Shown in pieces: positions 24,176-36,537 of a stretch of DNA of 64,000 bases (position 1 is the stretch's first letter; each line of letters begins with the position of its first letter). Origin of the DNA: Atkinsonella hypoxylon. Its lineage: Eukaryota > Ascomycota > Sordariomycetes > Hypocreales > Clavicipitaceae. Under the pieces are notes generated by a model. That model searched no databases and was not told the origin of the DNA. It saw nothing but the letters and a program-made list of their open reading frames with translations. A program made the translations under genes and the position numbers. The DNA lies in assembly GCA_000729835.1 (NCBI GenBank), contig JFHB01000060.1:92841-156840 (forward strand). The letters run 5' to 3'.

Positions 24176-27100
24176 TCAATGCCAAGGGTTTGGGTTACCC
24201 ATGAAGCCTTCTTCTAAAGTGCGCTCCTCGAGGTTGCGGATAAAATCCCTATTTCCCCTACCGCTTTGTTGTATTCGGCTTCCGCGCCGGCCTGCTCGAC
24301 CAGGCGTATTATCGACACCAACCATGCCTTCGCCTGGAGGTGGGTAATAAGCAGGGCTGGGCTGTAAGCGAATCGGCTGGTTAGGGTCGAGATGGCTGGC
24401 AACACGCTGAATAGCAGCCGGAATTCCGCTTTGTTGCTGCTCCATAGTCGATGCTCTTTGGCGGTTGCTTCTCATTCCACCTTGTTGATAGATATTGGGC
24501 TGAGCGACATTCCCGTACTGGGAAGGTGGCATGGGTTGTGGTGGTTGCGTCATGACCATTTGTCCGTATTGGCTAGGTTGTGGTCCGTAAGGCGAGGCCA
24601 TGTTGCCATGGTTGCCTGCTGCAGAGTATATAGGATTATTACCATACATAGGGGGCTGGACGTGGCTAGGCTGCGGAGGATACTGGCCTCCGGCAGCCAT
24701 GTTCCCGTACACTCCCTGGACGGCAGAATGTGCAGCCGAGTTGGCTTGAGCCTGTGCTGCTTGCGCACGTTGTTTGCTGAGAGCCTCTGCTTGTTGCTGT
24801 TGTTGAGTTCCTGGGGCGGGAGATCGGTTCAAGGAGCTCGCCTTCAAGTTCATAGGAGGAACAAACGGTCCGGTATACTTCTGCTGCGTAATAAAAGGGT
24901 GCAACTTGGCCTGCTGTGGCGACCATCGTTCGAGGGGATTGATGTTTAAGAGGCCCCGGACGAAGTCGATGAAGGCGATACGGTTGTTCATTTCTAAGAA
25001 TTTTTGTCAGTCTTCGCCATGTCCGTTTGGAGAACCTTTGGTTATGTGTCCACAAACCTCTGTCAATTTCGCTCTGCTTCATGTTCTTGCGTGGCATAGG
25101 ATACGATTTAATGATATCGGGTAGAGTGCTTTGTTGAAAGTACTTCTTGCTAGGTTGTTCCTTCGTGTTGTGCTCTCTCGCATACTGCTCCATGCTCTTC
25201 AGGTGGTATGTGCGTCGGCCAAACTCATCTTGCCGCTTCTCAAAGAATTCGCCGGCTTGCTTGCCCATCTCAATCATCCAGTTCTGCGGATTACCGAGCA
25301 TTTCAACAATTCGAGATACCTGGTTATATTCTGACGATCCAGGGAACAGGGGCAATCCGAGGAATAGCTCCACCACTATGCATCCAAGAGACCACATGTC
25401 AATGGCTGAGGAGTAGGGCAAGCCGAGAAGAACTTCAGGCGAACGATAGAACCTGGATTGGATATAAGTATACACAGTCTGTCGTTCGTCGCAAGCTGAT
25501 CCGAAATCAATAATTTTGATAATTGGACTTTCCAAGTTCTTAAGGAGGATGTTTTCTGGCTTCAAGTCGCAATGGATCAAACGAGCCTTGTTTAGCAAAG
25601 CAAGTCCGTTAAGAAGCTGCTGAGCGAATACGCGAACCAGGGTCGTGCTGAGTCCACGAAATTGGTTCTGCTTGATAAGCTCGTACAAGTTGACGCTCAG
25701 CAACTCGAATACCAAGCAGAGATGTTGTCTATGAATGAATGTATCCTTTAGTCGTAAAAGGTGATGATCGTCGTTTTTGTCGAGCTTTGTGTTTAGCTGT
25801 TACGATGGTTGGTGTTAGGTCCAGAATACACAAGCAGGTTTTCGTCTGGACCTGGAGGGGTTTGCTTACCAAGTCGAGCACCGACACCTCCATCATACTC
25901 TGGTTAAAGTAGGCAGTACGATTCTTGATTACTTTGACGGCAACAACTTCCTGCGTCTTGAGATTTTGGCATTTGACGACCTGGCCAAATGTTCCTTGAC
26001 CAAGAACATCAAGAATGAGATAACGATTCCTGGTACAAGCGTCAGTAAAGTCGAAACAAGAATTTGCAGATGTCGAACAACCATGGGATCATCGTGTGGA
26101 GCTTCCTTACTTGTGACCCGCTTCTTCCGATCCCAGGATATCGTTCACGTAGAGAATGTAATCGCTGTCCTCGTTATCGTAACCGTCGTTCTTGACTCCC
26201 TTGCTGGGCTTCGTGAGGACTCGGCGGGGATTTCGTGAAGTCTCATACTTGAAGTTGGGGTTACAGATTCGGTAGGTGGCAGGTAGGTGGCATGTGAGCG
26301 CTTGGAGGGGCTATAGGTGAGGTTCGGATGGTCAATTAGTGTATCTATGTATCGTCTTAAGCCATATATAGCGCCGGAAAAAAATAACCTACGCTGATGA
26401 AACCGCCCTCGGGGTTGGCGCGCCGGAAGGGCGGTTGCCGATTATTCTTGGGCCGTAAATCTGACAGATCCCTCACCTTGCGAAATTCGGGTACTGCTTT
26501 CAGTATCGGAGGATTCTGCCGCCTTGGAGATTTGGATTGGTTGGCATGAGCACCGTCGAGGTTTGCTACAGCAGATGAGGGATAACCGTCTTGAGAAGAT
26601 GTAAATGGTGTGATTGGCGGCAGCTGTTGACCACCTTGTCGGCCGGCGTAATAGGGACTCTGAGAATACTCCGTCTGTCCGCTGGGGGACTGCGTCTGAG
26701 ACGGCGGATGTGCGAATTGGCTGTTCTTTGGGACGTAGGGCGAAGCAGGAGGCAGCGTATCCATGGGAGAATACCGCTGAGCGGCGGACGAAGGCTGTTG
26801 TTGCTCGTGGGACGACTGCAAGTTGGACGAGCGACCGCTGGAAGGATGCGACTGGTGATGAGGTCTCATGGGATACTTGATGCCAGCGTGAGCATCATGA
26901 GCATCATGCATAGCAATGTCCCCGTTGCCATCGCGAGTGGTTGAGCCAGGTGCCATTTGGGGGGAGGTAGCTGGATTGGCGCTGTGGAGGACAATGGGGT
27001 GACCGGCCGGATGGACCATGGGAAGAACAGGCGCGCCGCCGTGATGCTGTGTATGGTCATAGCCATATCCCGCAGCAGCGGGAGGCAGTTGCTGGCCCGC

Positions 27101-27199
27101 GTATTGTCGAGACATGTGGCCTTCACCGTTGTGTCGTCGCGAAGCAACGGCCGGGTCGTTGTATGGCTGTTGCTGCTGCTGCTGCCACGAGGAATCCAT
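24176..27199 (-). CDS. YAK1: Dual-specificity kinase Yak1 (DYRK family)
   Basis: Nutrient and stress-responsive kinase acting downstream of PKA/TOR, opposing growth. Exons are 27199-26393, 26310-26111, 26038-25870, 25796-25058 and 24993-24176 (phases 0, 2, 0, 1), 910 residues. Residues 1-270 are Gln/Pro/His-rich and disordered. Exon 2 encodes the fungal Yak1 pre-kinase block (YRICNPNFKYETSRNPRR, SDYILYVNDILGSEEAGHK). The kinase domain follows with glycine loop GQGTFGQVV, the VAVKVIK lysine, HCDLKPEN (Asp about 470), DFG (Asp about 490) and the DYRK YxY activation motif (Tyr about 502/504). The C-terminus is again Gln/Pro-rich. The acceptor at 26311 was chosen because it restores the conserved PLQALTCHLPATYRICNPNF block. 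Poly-Gln runs at both ends could vary between strains. Confidence 0.95.
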
Positions 27200-27938
27200 G
27201 GTGGGGAGGCGAGAGGAGAGTGGTGCAAGCAGTGCCAGCCAGGTCGGGCGTCGGGCGAGGGTCGTGGATGCAGCGACAACAACAGCAATGGCGGCAAGAA
27301 GAGGACAAAGAGGACAATATGGCTGCCGAGCCGTACTGCCAACGCGAGCTTGCCCGTCAGATGAGGATGAAAGAGGAGCACAAGTGACGAGAGTGTGGAA
27401 GGGCGTCGCTGCGAGCTGGCAAAGCTCCAAGCTCCAGAATGGACAGCCAGATGATGATGGATCGATCGGTCCTTTTGGGGTGCTTCGGGTCCCTAGGGTG
27501 GATGAATTGTCGCGCCTGGCTGTGCTGATAACCGACGAGCAGGCGTGCCGTGCCGACTATGCGCATGAGCGAAAGGCCAACCAGACGATATTGATATTGA
27601 TACAGGGCGGAGCTCCAGTCTCCAGCCTGCAAAAGTCTCCAGTCTTTAGTTCCTGCCACTAACGGGCGACCAAAGTGCCTACCCGGACACCTACCTAGCA
27701 CTGTAGTTAGTTACCTGGTGCCAAACCTAGAAGCACCAGACATGTAGGTAGTAGGTATGTAATCTAATACCTACCCTACCTACTGCATACCTGGAACCTG
27801 GCGGTATTTATCGCTGCTGAGGCCTGCTTGAGGCCTGCTTGCTGGCTGCCACTCGAGACTCGGCCATGTAATCACACGGAGTACTCCGTACTACTCCGTA
27901 AAGGCCTTTGAGTTTTGGAGCACCAAGCCTGACGGATG

Positions 27939-27968
<30 letters not shown>
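27939..27968. repeat. Poly-A tract of 30
   Basis: Uninterrupted run of 30 adenines upstream of YAK1. Confidence 0.9.
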
Positions 27969-27971
<3 letters not shown>

Positions 27972-29405
27972 TGACCGATTTGCCAGGATGTGGAGGGTGA
28001 GGGTGTGCGCGCTGGCTAGTTGGGTGGGAATTCGACAAGCTTGGATGGAAGGGCAAGAAGTCAGGCACCTTGATTGGAGCCCAAGTTTCCCAGAACCACG
28101 GCAAGCGTCAAAGTTTAAGGCTCGTGAGTACGGGGGTGAGCGCCCTTCTTGAAGAGCAGAGATTGATGGGATGATTAGGGAGCTACTCGCTGATCCGTAG
28201 AGAAAACGAGGTCGGGGCATAATTGATTTGTAAAAATGCAACCCTAGCTGGCGTCAACACCAACACCATTACCATGCAATGCAATGCCCGTCAGCCCATG
28301 CGGCGATCGGGACTTGCTGATTGTGCGGAACAGGACTGACGGTACATGGCTGCGACAGACAGACAGGACAGACAGATGAACATCAGTCCATGATGATGAT
28401 GGTCGCCGACCGGTGGATTGAGGCCTAAAAAGAGGCCCAGGTAATTAGAGCGCATTTCTGGGTGCGCCGGGGACTTGATTGGAGTGGGCTAGATATTGGC
28501 CAACCATCCTTCAGTGACGCTTCATCGAATGCTTGGCTTTTCATTCATCTTCCTACGCAGTAGTTATTGGTTGAGGAGACTTTCTGATCCTGAAACGTTC
28601 GTTCGTTGGGCGGCCAAAGCTGTGAGATTCCGAAGCTGTTGCCGGCTCCACACAATACTTACTCACGTCGACATACAGCGGTGGGGAAGCATCCAAAGTT
28701 TGTGTGTTCGTCGGTATCCGACAATGGCGGTGCTCTCAAAGTATCAGACCGGTTTGCAGATGACTTCTCTTTGCCATTCGAGCTGCGCCGGTCAGAAAGA
28801 CTTGCATGGACAGCCGGACAGACATGTGCCGTTCTGGCAATTTAGACTGCGGCATAAGTTCGGATTTGCGTGTACGGGGTACAGACTGATAAAGAAAAAT
28901 GTGTACGGAATAAACGTAGTAGGAATTGATGTCATATACGTCACCGCGGCGCTCCTCTGGATTAGGTACCTAGGTACCTCGGTACGTAACATGCTCCATC
29001 AGCATCGATGGTTGGCCTGGCATTTTTGAGCTTCTGCCTCGAGCCATTTCAACCCCTGCTGTCGGAGTTCCTGCTGTCGGAGTTGCTGCAATTTCCAGAG
29101 CTTTACCCAATCTACCAGTCTGACGAGTCTGACGTAGGACCTCTACAAGAGCCACAGTTCGCCACATCGCCAAAATGTGACTGAAGGTGTGACTTGGCAA
29201 CCTGGCATGGGTGGGGACCGCCTAGACCTATGGATGCAGTGGATGTACTCAGGAACACCACGCCCTGGTTGTGCACTCCGACGTGGGCTGTGGGTAACCT
29301 TGAAGTCTCAAATAAAATGTCCGGCCGGCATCAGTACATCAGCCGAAAACAGCTTGGATACCTTCATCAGCACTCCAAGAAGCTGCTTGCCTACCGCGTC
29401 TACTG

Positions 29406-29425
29406 TTTTTTTTTTTTTTTTTTTT
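29406..29425. repeat. Poly-T tract of 20
   Basis: Uninterrupted run of 20 thymines in the interval between YAK1 and PUB1. Confidence 0.9.
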
Positions 29426-30550
29426 AACTTGCTTTTCCGGTGTGCGAAGAAGGACAGACCTAGCATATCAAGACTTCGTGACCACAATGACTGTGACAAT
29501 TCTTGAGGGCGAATTACTGGTCTGCAAGAGGTCTTTCAATATTTCTACAACCAAGTGTTCAAATACTTGGTAATATTCTGTCATTGCGATCATTGAGAAG
29601 TTGACTATTGTGGGAAGCATGGCCACCGCTGAAACCTGTGACATGCAGCGATCTCCCGCGTCCATGTTTCCCAACCTGAACGCATAATTGAAAGAAAAAT
29701 ATTCTTTTTTATCTTGCCTTTGTGTAAGCCGGCTGAAGCCATCCCAGTCTTCTACGAATTCAAGCGCCAGCTCGTATTGCGCCGACACAATTTGCAACAG
29801 ACATCATGCAGAGGAAGAAGTCCGTCACACCAGTCCCAAAGCTGCTCATTATGCTACATGTAAGACATGCACCCGAGTGCTGAGCCTGGCACTCGCCCCA
29901 AACGCTTCAGCGACTCTGCCTAGTACAAGGATAACGAAGCAACTGAAGAAACAAAAGCCGTAGCCATCGACAGAGTGGCACCGAGAGAAATGACGACGAA
30001 ATCAGAACGCTGGGACAATGCTAGGATGGCAGAAATAAATAAAAATGGTATCATAGAACTGCGGAAATCCCCGCATCCCAACTTACAATATAATGCATCG
30101 TGTTTATTCGCAAGTCGTAAACGCGCAAGCTCATTGGGCAACCTTGGCAGCAAATTAAGCAAAGGAAACAGATGATGGGAATCACACAGAAAAGACAGCC
30201 ACACCGTCGTCAATCCCACATACTCAAAAAGAAAATGAGAGACAAGAGTTCAGATAGGAAGTGCAACATGATCATCATGGTAGAAGAAATGAAAGAAATA
30301 CAAGATGAGAAAGATGAAGAGAAAAAGAGATGACGACAGCTATCATATGAATGATGTTCCTTGTCGTTTTAAAAAAAAGTCATAAGGGTATGAGACAGGT
30401 TTGGAGAGATCTCAAAACAGAGAGAGGAACATGCTGTTTCAAACGTCCACTCCACCTCGGACGTGCATTTCTTTTTTTTTCTTCGTTCAGGCCCATATCC
30501 ATCCACCAATCCGAGCATCGTAGTGGAAACCATACTCTTGGTCCATTTGC

Positions 30551-32243
30551 TCAAGACTGGAAACCTCCAAATCCGTTGTTATAGTTTTGGCCCGGAGTAG
30601 CTTGGTTCCATTGGCCATTAGGGCCTTGCTGCCCTCGACCAAAACCACCAGCACTCTGAGGACCACTATATCCCATGCCAGAGCCGCCATAGCCGGCAGG
30701 CGATCCGCCCTGTGGGCCACCAAAGTTACCGGGCTGTCCGCCATACTGAGCTGTACGGTGGAAGAAGCGAGATTAGTCATGTTCGCCCAGAGTTCGAGTG
30801 TGAATTACTGAGACCTACCATTGTATTGAGGATAGTACGTGGGTGTTCCAGGGAAACCGGTAGTCTGGGCGCTTTGAGGGCTGTAAGGCTGGCCATGATC
30901 GAAGCTTCCCTGTGCGTTTGGAGTCTTGTCTTTGCCCCACTGGACCGTCATTGTTAGTACGCTGTATACATCGAGGATTTGTCGAGGAATCACGATAAAC
31001 TTACGCTGCATTTAAGGGGGCGTCCATTGACGTTGTATCCATTCATCTGGCAGATAGCCATAGCTGCATTCTCGTGAGTGTCCATCTTAATGAAAGCAAA
31101 ACCCCGGTCGGCCTGGAAACGAGACTCGACGACGAAGCCAAAGTTTTGGAACAGAGGAACAACGTCGTTGGGTGTGGTGTAAGGCGTCAGGTTACCAACA
31201 TAACAGGTGGTTTGCCAATTGGGTGTCTGATTTAAAACAACCTCGTAGCTTGCCACTCCATGGGCTGGGAATTGATGGTGGCCAAAAGGTGTCGTAGGTG
31301 TCATGCCCATGGCCTGCATCGCCTGCTGCTGCGCAATTGATGGCTGACCTTTTTGATTGGCCCAATTGCATCGAATGGCTCGTGACCCAAGCCATTCCCC
31401 GTCCATAGAGCTCAAGGCCTTTTCAGCATCTACTCTATCGCGGAAGGCCACGAAGCCATATCCTCGAGTGCGTCCAGTCTTCATATCCCACATCACGCGC
31501 GCTTCCGAAACAGTGCCAAAGGCTGAGAAAGCTTGAGTCAGAATCTCATCGTTCACTTCGTTGGAAAGATCGCCAACGAAGATGTGGAAGTGACTAGAGG
31601 TGTCTTCCTTGTTGGAAGCGTTGGACTGATATGCCCAGTTGACCCGAATTTCCTGTGATGGCAGTGTAAGAAAACACAGCCCAGCTTCTGGCTACACGTC
31701 TGCCCAACAACATCAACGTACCGATTGGTGGACTCGGCGTCCATTCAAAGTTTGCATGGCACGTTCAGCAGAACCGGGGTCGTCGTATTCAACGAATCCA
31801 TAATTGAATCCTTTCGCCTGTTACGCGTAAAGAGTTAGCAAGTTGATGGGAAGGAAGCACTGTGTAACCATGCCACCACCTACGTTCTTGTCGGGAATGA
31901 TTTTGACATTCTGAACGTGCCCAGTAGTCTCGAAGATTTGGCGGAGAACATCCTCTGTCACACGTTGGTCTAGGCCACCCACATAAAGCGCGCGCTTATT
32001 AGGTTCAGGAGCTGCCCGACGAAAGTTGCCTGAGCCACCCGGTGACATCATTCCACTATTGTCGCCTCCAGAAAGAGGGGAAGTAATAGCAGTCGGGATA
32101 GGATTCGTGTTCTGAGGGATGTGCAGCGGAGGTGGTTGCATGTGGGATAGGTTTCCCTGACCATTTTGGCCGGGGGGAATTCCAGCACCTTGAGCTTGAG
32201 ACGGCATCTGGTTCGGAGTAGGAGCCACAGATATATCTGCCAT
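30551..32243 (-). CDS. PUB1: Pub1/TIA-1-like poly(A)+ RNA-binding protein (three RRMs)
   Basis: Exons are 32243-31884, 31817-31722, 31652-31005, 30939-30819 and 30750-30551. All donors are good GT sites and phases are 0, 0, 0, 1, giving 474 residues. A Pro/Gln/Gly-rich N-terminus precedes RRM1 (RALYVGGLDQRVTEDVL ... GFNYGFVEYDD), RRM2 (FHIFVGDLSNEVNDEIL ... TRGYGFVAFRDR) and RRM3 (TTCYVGNLTPYTTPNDV ... DRGFAFIKMDTHENAA). The tail is Gly/Gln/Tyr/Asn-rich (QYGGQPGNFGGPQGG) and prion-like. The spacing of the three RRMs and the low-complexity tail match yeast Pub1, fission yeast Csx1-like proteins and animal TIA-1. These bind U-rich mRNA, affect mRNA stability and enter stress granules. It is divergent from the Med2-like gene. 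Confidence 0.92.
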
Positions 32244-33667
32244 TTTTTCCCTTGAGAGAAAATTGACGGAGAGATAAATGCAACTTATGATAAGAAGCAG
32301 ATATGATGGTCTTTGAGGAAAGGGGGCGAAAGTTGCTCAAGCGGGTTGACAGGTGTGCCACAAAACTCGTTTCGCAACCCGGCAAGACGGTTATAACTAA
32401 GGAACCGAGTATATCGCCACGAGAAGATGAACAAGGTCGTATAGATCGTATGCCGCACAGTTGTATTCGCTAGGAAGAAAAGAGGCCTGAGGAAGTAAGC
32501 ACAGCGTTGAAGACGAGGTGGGAGACTTGGAGCAAAACGTTTAGTTCCAAACAAGACAGTAAAGGATGACAAGACGGGCACCGAATCTAGAGTGCGTGAA
32601 AGAACAAAAGGGAAAGCCTGGCCATATAGCCTGGTTTGGATGGCGAAAGACGTGCCCCGGGTTTGTGCTGGTAAATGAAATCCCTTTTCTTCCTTTGGTC
32701 CTCCCAGAAGGTGATGGGAAAGTGGTGGGACGAGGGAGCGTGGAGGTTAATAATTAGGGGACCCGAGGCGGCTTATGTGGACGGACGGGTGGGCTCGAAT
32801 GCCCGCTCCCACGCTCCAAGTGCCAGTTGCCAGTTGCCAGCTCTAGGATTCGGGTCCTCGACTTGACAACAAATTTGGTGTAGCAGGCATATAGCCTGTG
32901 GTAGTGGTTCGGATTCGAATGAAGCACTCGGGCTTGCTGCTTTATGACCAGGTGCAGGCAGCTGTCGAAAATACCAACTGAAAGCTGTCAGGCAGAAGTC
33001 CTTTTGTACCCTGCACCGGCGGAACCATTTCAAAGAGAGGAACTTGATCGCTCGCGCATGCATGGAGACATGGCAAGAAGAAATATATGTACACATATAC
33101 CTTCCTAGGCAAATAGACAGCCTGATATTTTTCTCTAAAAAAAAATCCAAGACAAGAATGCATTATCCGAGTATCCGTCTAGAGTGCTGAACTTTAGCCG
33201 TTACTTGATGCAGAATGGATTGCAGGTTACGACCAATGTCGTTTGTACCTTGCTTGGTACCCGGGCGAAAAGCTACCTAGATAGGTACCTAGGTACCTAA
33301 TGGCTCCACAAGGGGAGTGAGCAATGGGTTGCGGGACCCGTTGTGAAATCTATCCCCCCACGTGGTACGTACCTGGCCGCTCCACGGCCTAGCCCAAGAC
33401 TGATGATGCCATCGAGAGTGTCGGCATAAGGACAAAATACCCACCCCACTCACCTTACAACGCGACACCTTTTCCTTCTCTTAGCAACTGCCTGCCAATC
33501 ATTTCACTTCGATTCCTTTTCCTACGTGGTATCGGCATCATTCAGCTAAACAGTTTTGCATCAAGTAGCCATACTCTCGAGGCGAACCCCTCCGCGAGAC
33601 CTTCAGCTGGTTCCAAACTCCCGAGGCGCATCCCTCTTACGAAAGACACATCCTCCGACGTCGCATC
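32244..33667. other. Divergent intergenic region of PUB1 and the Med2-like gene
   Basis: About 1.4 kb with the PUB1 leader and promoter and the Med2-like promoter. It contains a strong TACCTAGATAGGTACCTAGGTACCT-type cluster near 33272-33298 and two GCCAGTTGCCAG copies near 32820-32840. No credible gene was seen. Confidence 0.5.
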
Positions 33668-34980
33668 ATGGCCTCCGCCACAACACAAGATCCATTAGAT
33701 GCGCTCCAGTCGCTGATCAATGACGTGGTGAGTGTTTCTGACCCTTGTACAGCCCATATAGAGAGAGCATCAACCTTCGTTATGCTCTTGCGCGCAAAAC
33801 GTATACTAGCAGATATTAACGTCTTGGTTCTTTGTAGCTTGTTCAAACTGGCAAGGCTCTGCGGGCCTCGCGACGAGACGACCAAGGCAATCTACCCATT
33901 ACTTATATGCAGCCTAAGTTACCGGATACTATCAGGGCGTTCCACTCTGCCCTCGACACTCTCGAAAACGGCATTGTAAGTAATCTCGGCGGGAGGCTTG
34001 TTTGCTTTCTATACGCACAGTCGGCCCTACTAGACAGCGACTTATCTTCTAACATAACACCGTTCCAATAGATAAATGCCAAGTCGGTTTTGCTTCGCGA
34101 TCTCGACCAGCTCAAAGCACGAAACAACTCGGCACAAGGACCGCAGCCTTTGATCCAACCTCAACCCGTGAATGCACAGTTAAAGTCATCTATAGCTATT
34201 GACTTAACCTCGTCACCACAAGGAGCCATTCCGAAAGGAGAACCCATTGACGGTCATATCACTGCAGCTCAACCAGCTGCTCCGTTTCCTGATATGGGCA
34301 TGGGCATGGCCGACTCCACAGGAACTTCTATCACTTTGAAGGAGAATGGCCCAATACGATTGCCTTCTACGACAGAAACTGAAGGTGGGAGTAAATTGAA
34401 GACGGACGTGAAGCAACCAACACATGCAGCTCCAATCCCATTAATGGACGCCAAGCTCGAACTCGCTGCGTCGGCATTCGCAGGCGGGGACGACGTTCTG
34501 GATCTGACCAATTCGGACCTCAACTTCACAGACATGGAATTCACCTTGGCACCCAGCAACGATAATCTAACTCAGCCAGGTCACGATGGCGCCATGACAA
34601 ACAACGTCAATGGCCACGGCTTCGATCTCAGCTCCTTCGGCGCCACTGACGGGGCAACAGTCAACATGGTCCTGGAAAACAGCATGCCGTCCCACATGGC
34701 AGACCAACCAGTAGCCGCACCAGCAAGCGGCTTCGTCACCGGAGATTCAAAAAGCACGGAAGGGCAAAAGAAGCAAGAAGGCAATGACGCCGCATTTGCA
34801 GATATCTTCGCTGGCGAGGGACAGGCCGACGGCATGGACTTCGACTTTAGCATAGGAAACGGCATGGGTGGCGATACATTTGATGATCTTATGAATGACC
34901 GCGACAACACCTATGATACTATGGAGCACGGCGATTTTGATATCACTTATTTTGGTCTCGATAAGGCCGATGAAGTATGA
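33668..34980 (+). CDS. Candidate Mediator tail subunit Med2-like protein
   Basis: Exons are 33668-33727, 33838-33975 and 34072-34980 (all phase 0; donors GTGAGT and GTAAGT), 368 residues. The N-terminal 90 residues are helical. They contain AFHSALDTLENGI followed by NAKSVLLRDLDQLKAR, which resembles the FHxxLDxLE helix at the N-terminus of yeast Med2. The rest is low-complexity and ends in a strongly acidic Asp/Gly/Phe-rich tail (DGMDFDFSIGNGMGGDTFDD, DFDITYFGLDKADEV), again like Med2's acidic C-terminus. Med2 belongs to the Mediator tail triad contacted by activators. The assignment is inference from architecture and one short motif; it could be another fungal-specific nuclear protein. Intron 1 is 110 nt and intron 2 is 96 nt. 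Confidence 0.55.
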
Positions 34981-36537
34981 TGCGGGTTGTCATTGTCATG
35001 TAAAACATCGTGGAGTGCAGGTGGTCTCAAACAAGCCTGTCGCGAGACTCAGTCTATAGACAAAGAGGACAAGGTTTCCCGCACTCCCGTACTTGTACAA
35101 CACTGATATGGAAATGGGGATCCAATAATATTCAGGCCGCGGCAATGTTGGCAAATCATGTTCAACTGGAAGTTCTACGTACTTGCTGCTTACTTGATTT
35201 TCTCTTTAATTCTTCTAACTTGGCGCTTAGAATAAGATAAATGCTACATGGGCTCAATAAACCAGGGGCAGTATGGAAGGGAAAGGTGTTTTTAGGTCAG
35301 GATGGTCAATCAGGCTACTAACGTCATTTATTGTTTTTGTCCAGCTTAGACGAATCATCTTCGCAGATTATGTATACCTAGATTTTGCACACTAATTTGT
35401 AAAAATCTGTTTCATCTGGCTGCGTGTCTTACTAGAAGTGATTACACGACCATTCTTTGCATCTTCGGGGAACAATTCTACCTCGATTGTTTTACGGCGG
35501 TGATATCAACTATCTTCGCATAGATTGAACTTGTCCAGTCCGACCTCAGCACCCACTCATTGCTACCGTCTTACCGGTCATGATCCTTCGAACGGGGTCC
35601 GTCTAGCTCATGGACCCGGGCAATCCTCGTAGCGGTCCTCGCGTCACTGGGCGTAATTTGCCTATGCCGCCCAGGTGATACCTGGTTCGTTTCAGATGAT
35701 CAATCAGGCTTATGCAGTGACGTAGTCTGGCCTTAACATACAACGACGCGGTTGACGACTGAAGATGGCGAGGTGAGGTAGCCGGACCATCTAGATTCCA
35801 CGGAAATTTTCTTTGCAAGCAGGTTTTGTAAATGCCGAAGATGTCCAGAAATCGACAATGCCGTATTACTTTTAACGTCCTAGTCATCCTGTGAGCAGGA
35901 CTGCAACGTCATGCCAGCTAATGTGTGCTCATTTGACCTTGTCCAGCCATCATGTCAAAAAAAAGGTTAGCATACTAACCAATGGATGTGACCGGTGGAA
36001 ACCGTCAGCGCAAGGCAACTCATTACTTGGCATATGAACATCATGTCTGGCACTCGTCTTGAAGATGGAAGTTGTGCATCTTATAAAAAGATTTCTAGCA
36101 AGTAGGATTGTGGTAGCGTGATGGGGACAGATCAATCCCGTCTATTCTTCGGCCCGCGAACCTTATCCTCAGTGTTAAACTAAAGGTTTCACACGCATCC
36201 AAATACGCCTAACATCTAACGTACACAAATAAGCCCAAGCATTACATGGCTTGTTATCAAAATACCGAAGTGCTTGCAAACGACGTTGAACCGTGTTTCG
36301 GCAATAAGATGTCGTTATCCCCCGGGGGTGGTACCGGTAGAGCTTGCTGAAAACAAGCTGGAAGACGGTAGCAAGTCATTATAATAAAAGAGGAAATGAA
36401 AAAGGCTCCTTAAACGACCGCGGGAATAAAACTATCTCTATCATAAGTCATAAATGAGCGAGCGGTAAGGTTCTCGTACTCCGTGGCAATGGCTGTACCG
36501 AAGCTGGAGGCGAGCTCAGTTATATGTTTAACTAAGG
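34981..36537. other. Convergent intergenic region, no gene recognised
   Basis: About 1.56 kb. It includes a hairpin with a GGGTCC/GGACCC stem at about 35595-35618 but no recognisable tRNA or snRNA. Small frames such as the one at 35603-35887 on the minus strand have no support. Confidence 0.45.

Larger units (their letters stand above)
27200..30550. other. Long gene-free interval upstream of YAK1
   Basis: About 3.3 kb without a supported gene. It holds the YAK1 promoter and probable long 5' leader, clustered CTACC/TACCTAGG motifs (27670-27800, 28967-28983), an A30 tract, a T20 tract and the 3' end of PUB1. A plus-strand frame at 28496-29029 and a minus-strand frame at 29468-29797 lack a proper start and domain. 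Yak1-type genes often have long regulated leaders, so the size is not alarming. Confidence 0.45.

Noticed and set aside
28496..29029. Plus-strand 177-codon frame in the YAK1 upstream interval
   Set aside because: It begins at TTG rather than ATG, includes a TACCTAGGTACC motif and has no recognisable domain.
29468..29797. Minus-strand 109-codon frame with a coding-like start
   Set aside because: It begins with TTG just after an in-frame stop, and the first true ATG leaves only about 65 residues. It could be a gene relic, but nothing identifies it.
35580..35720. Possible tRNA gene (A-box-like and GGTTCG-like motifs)
   Set aside because: The spacing is about 90 nt and no cloverleaf with an acceptor stem could be drawn.
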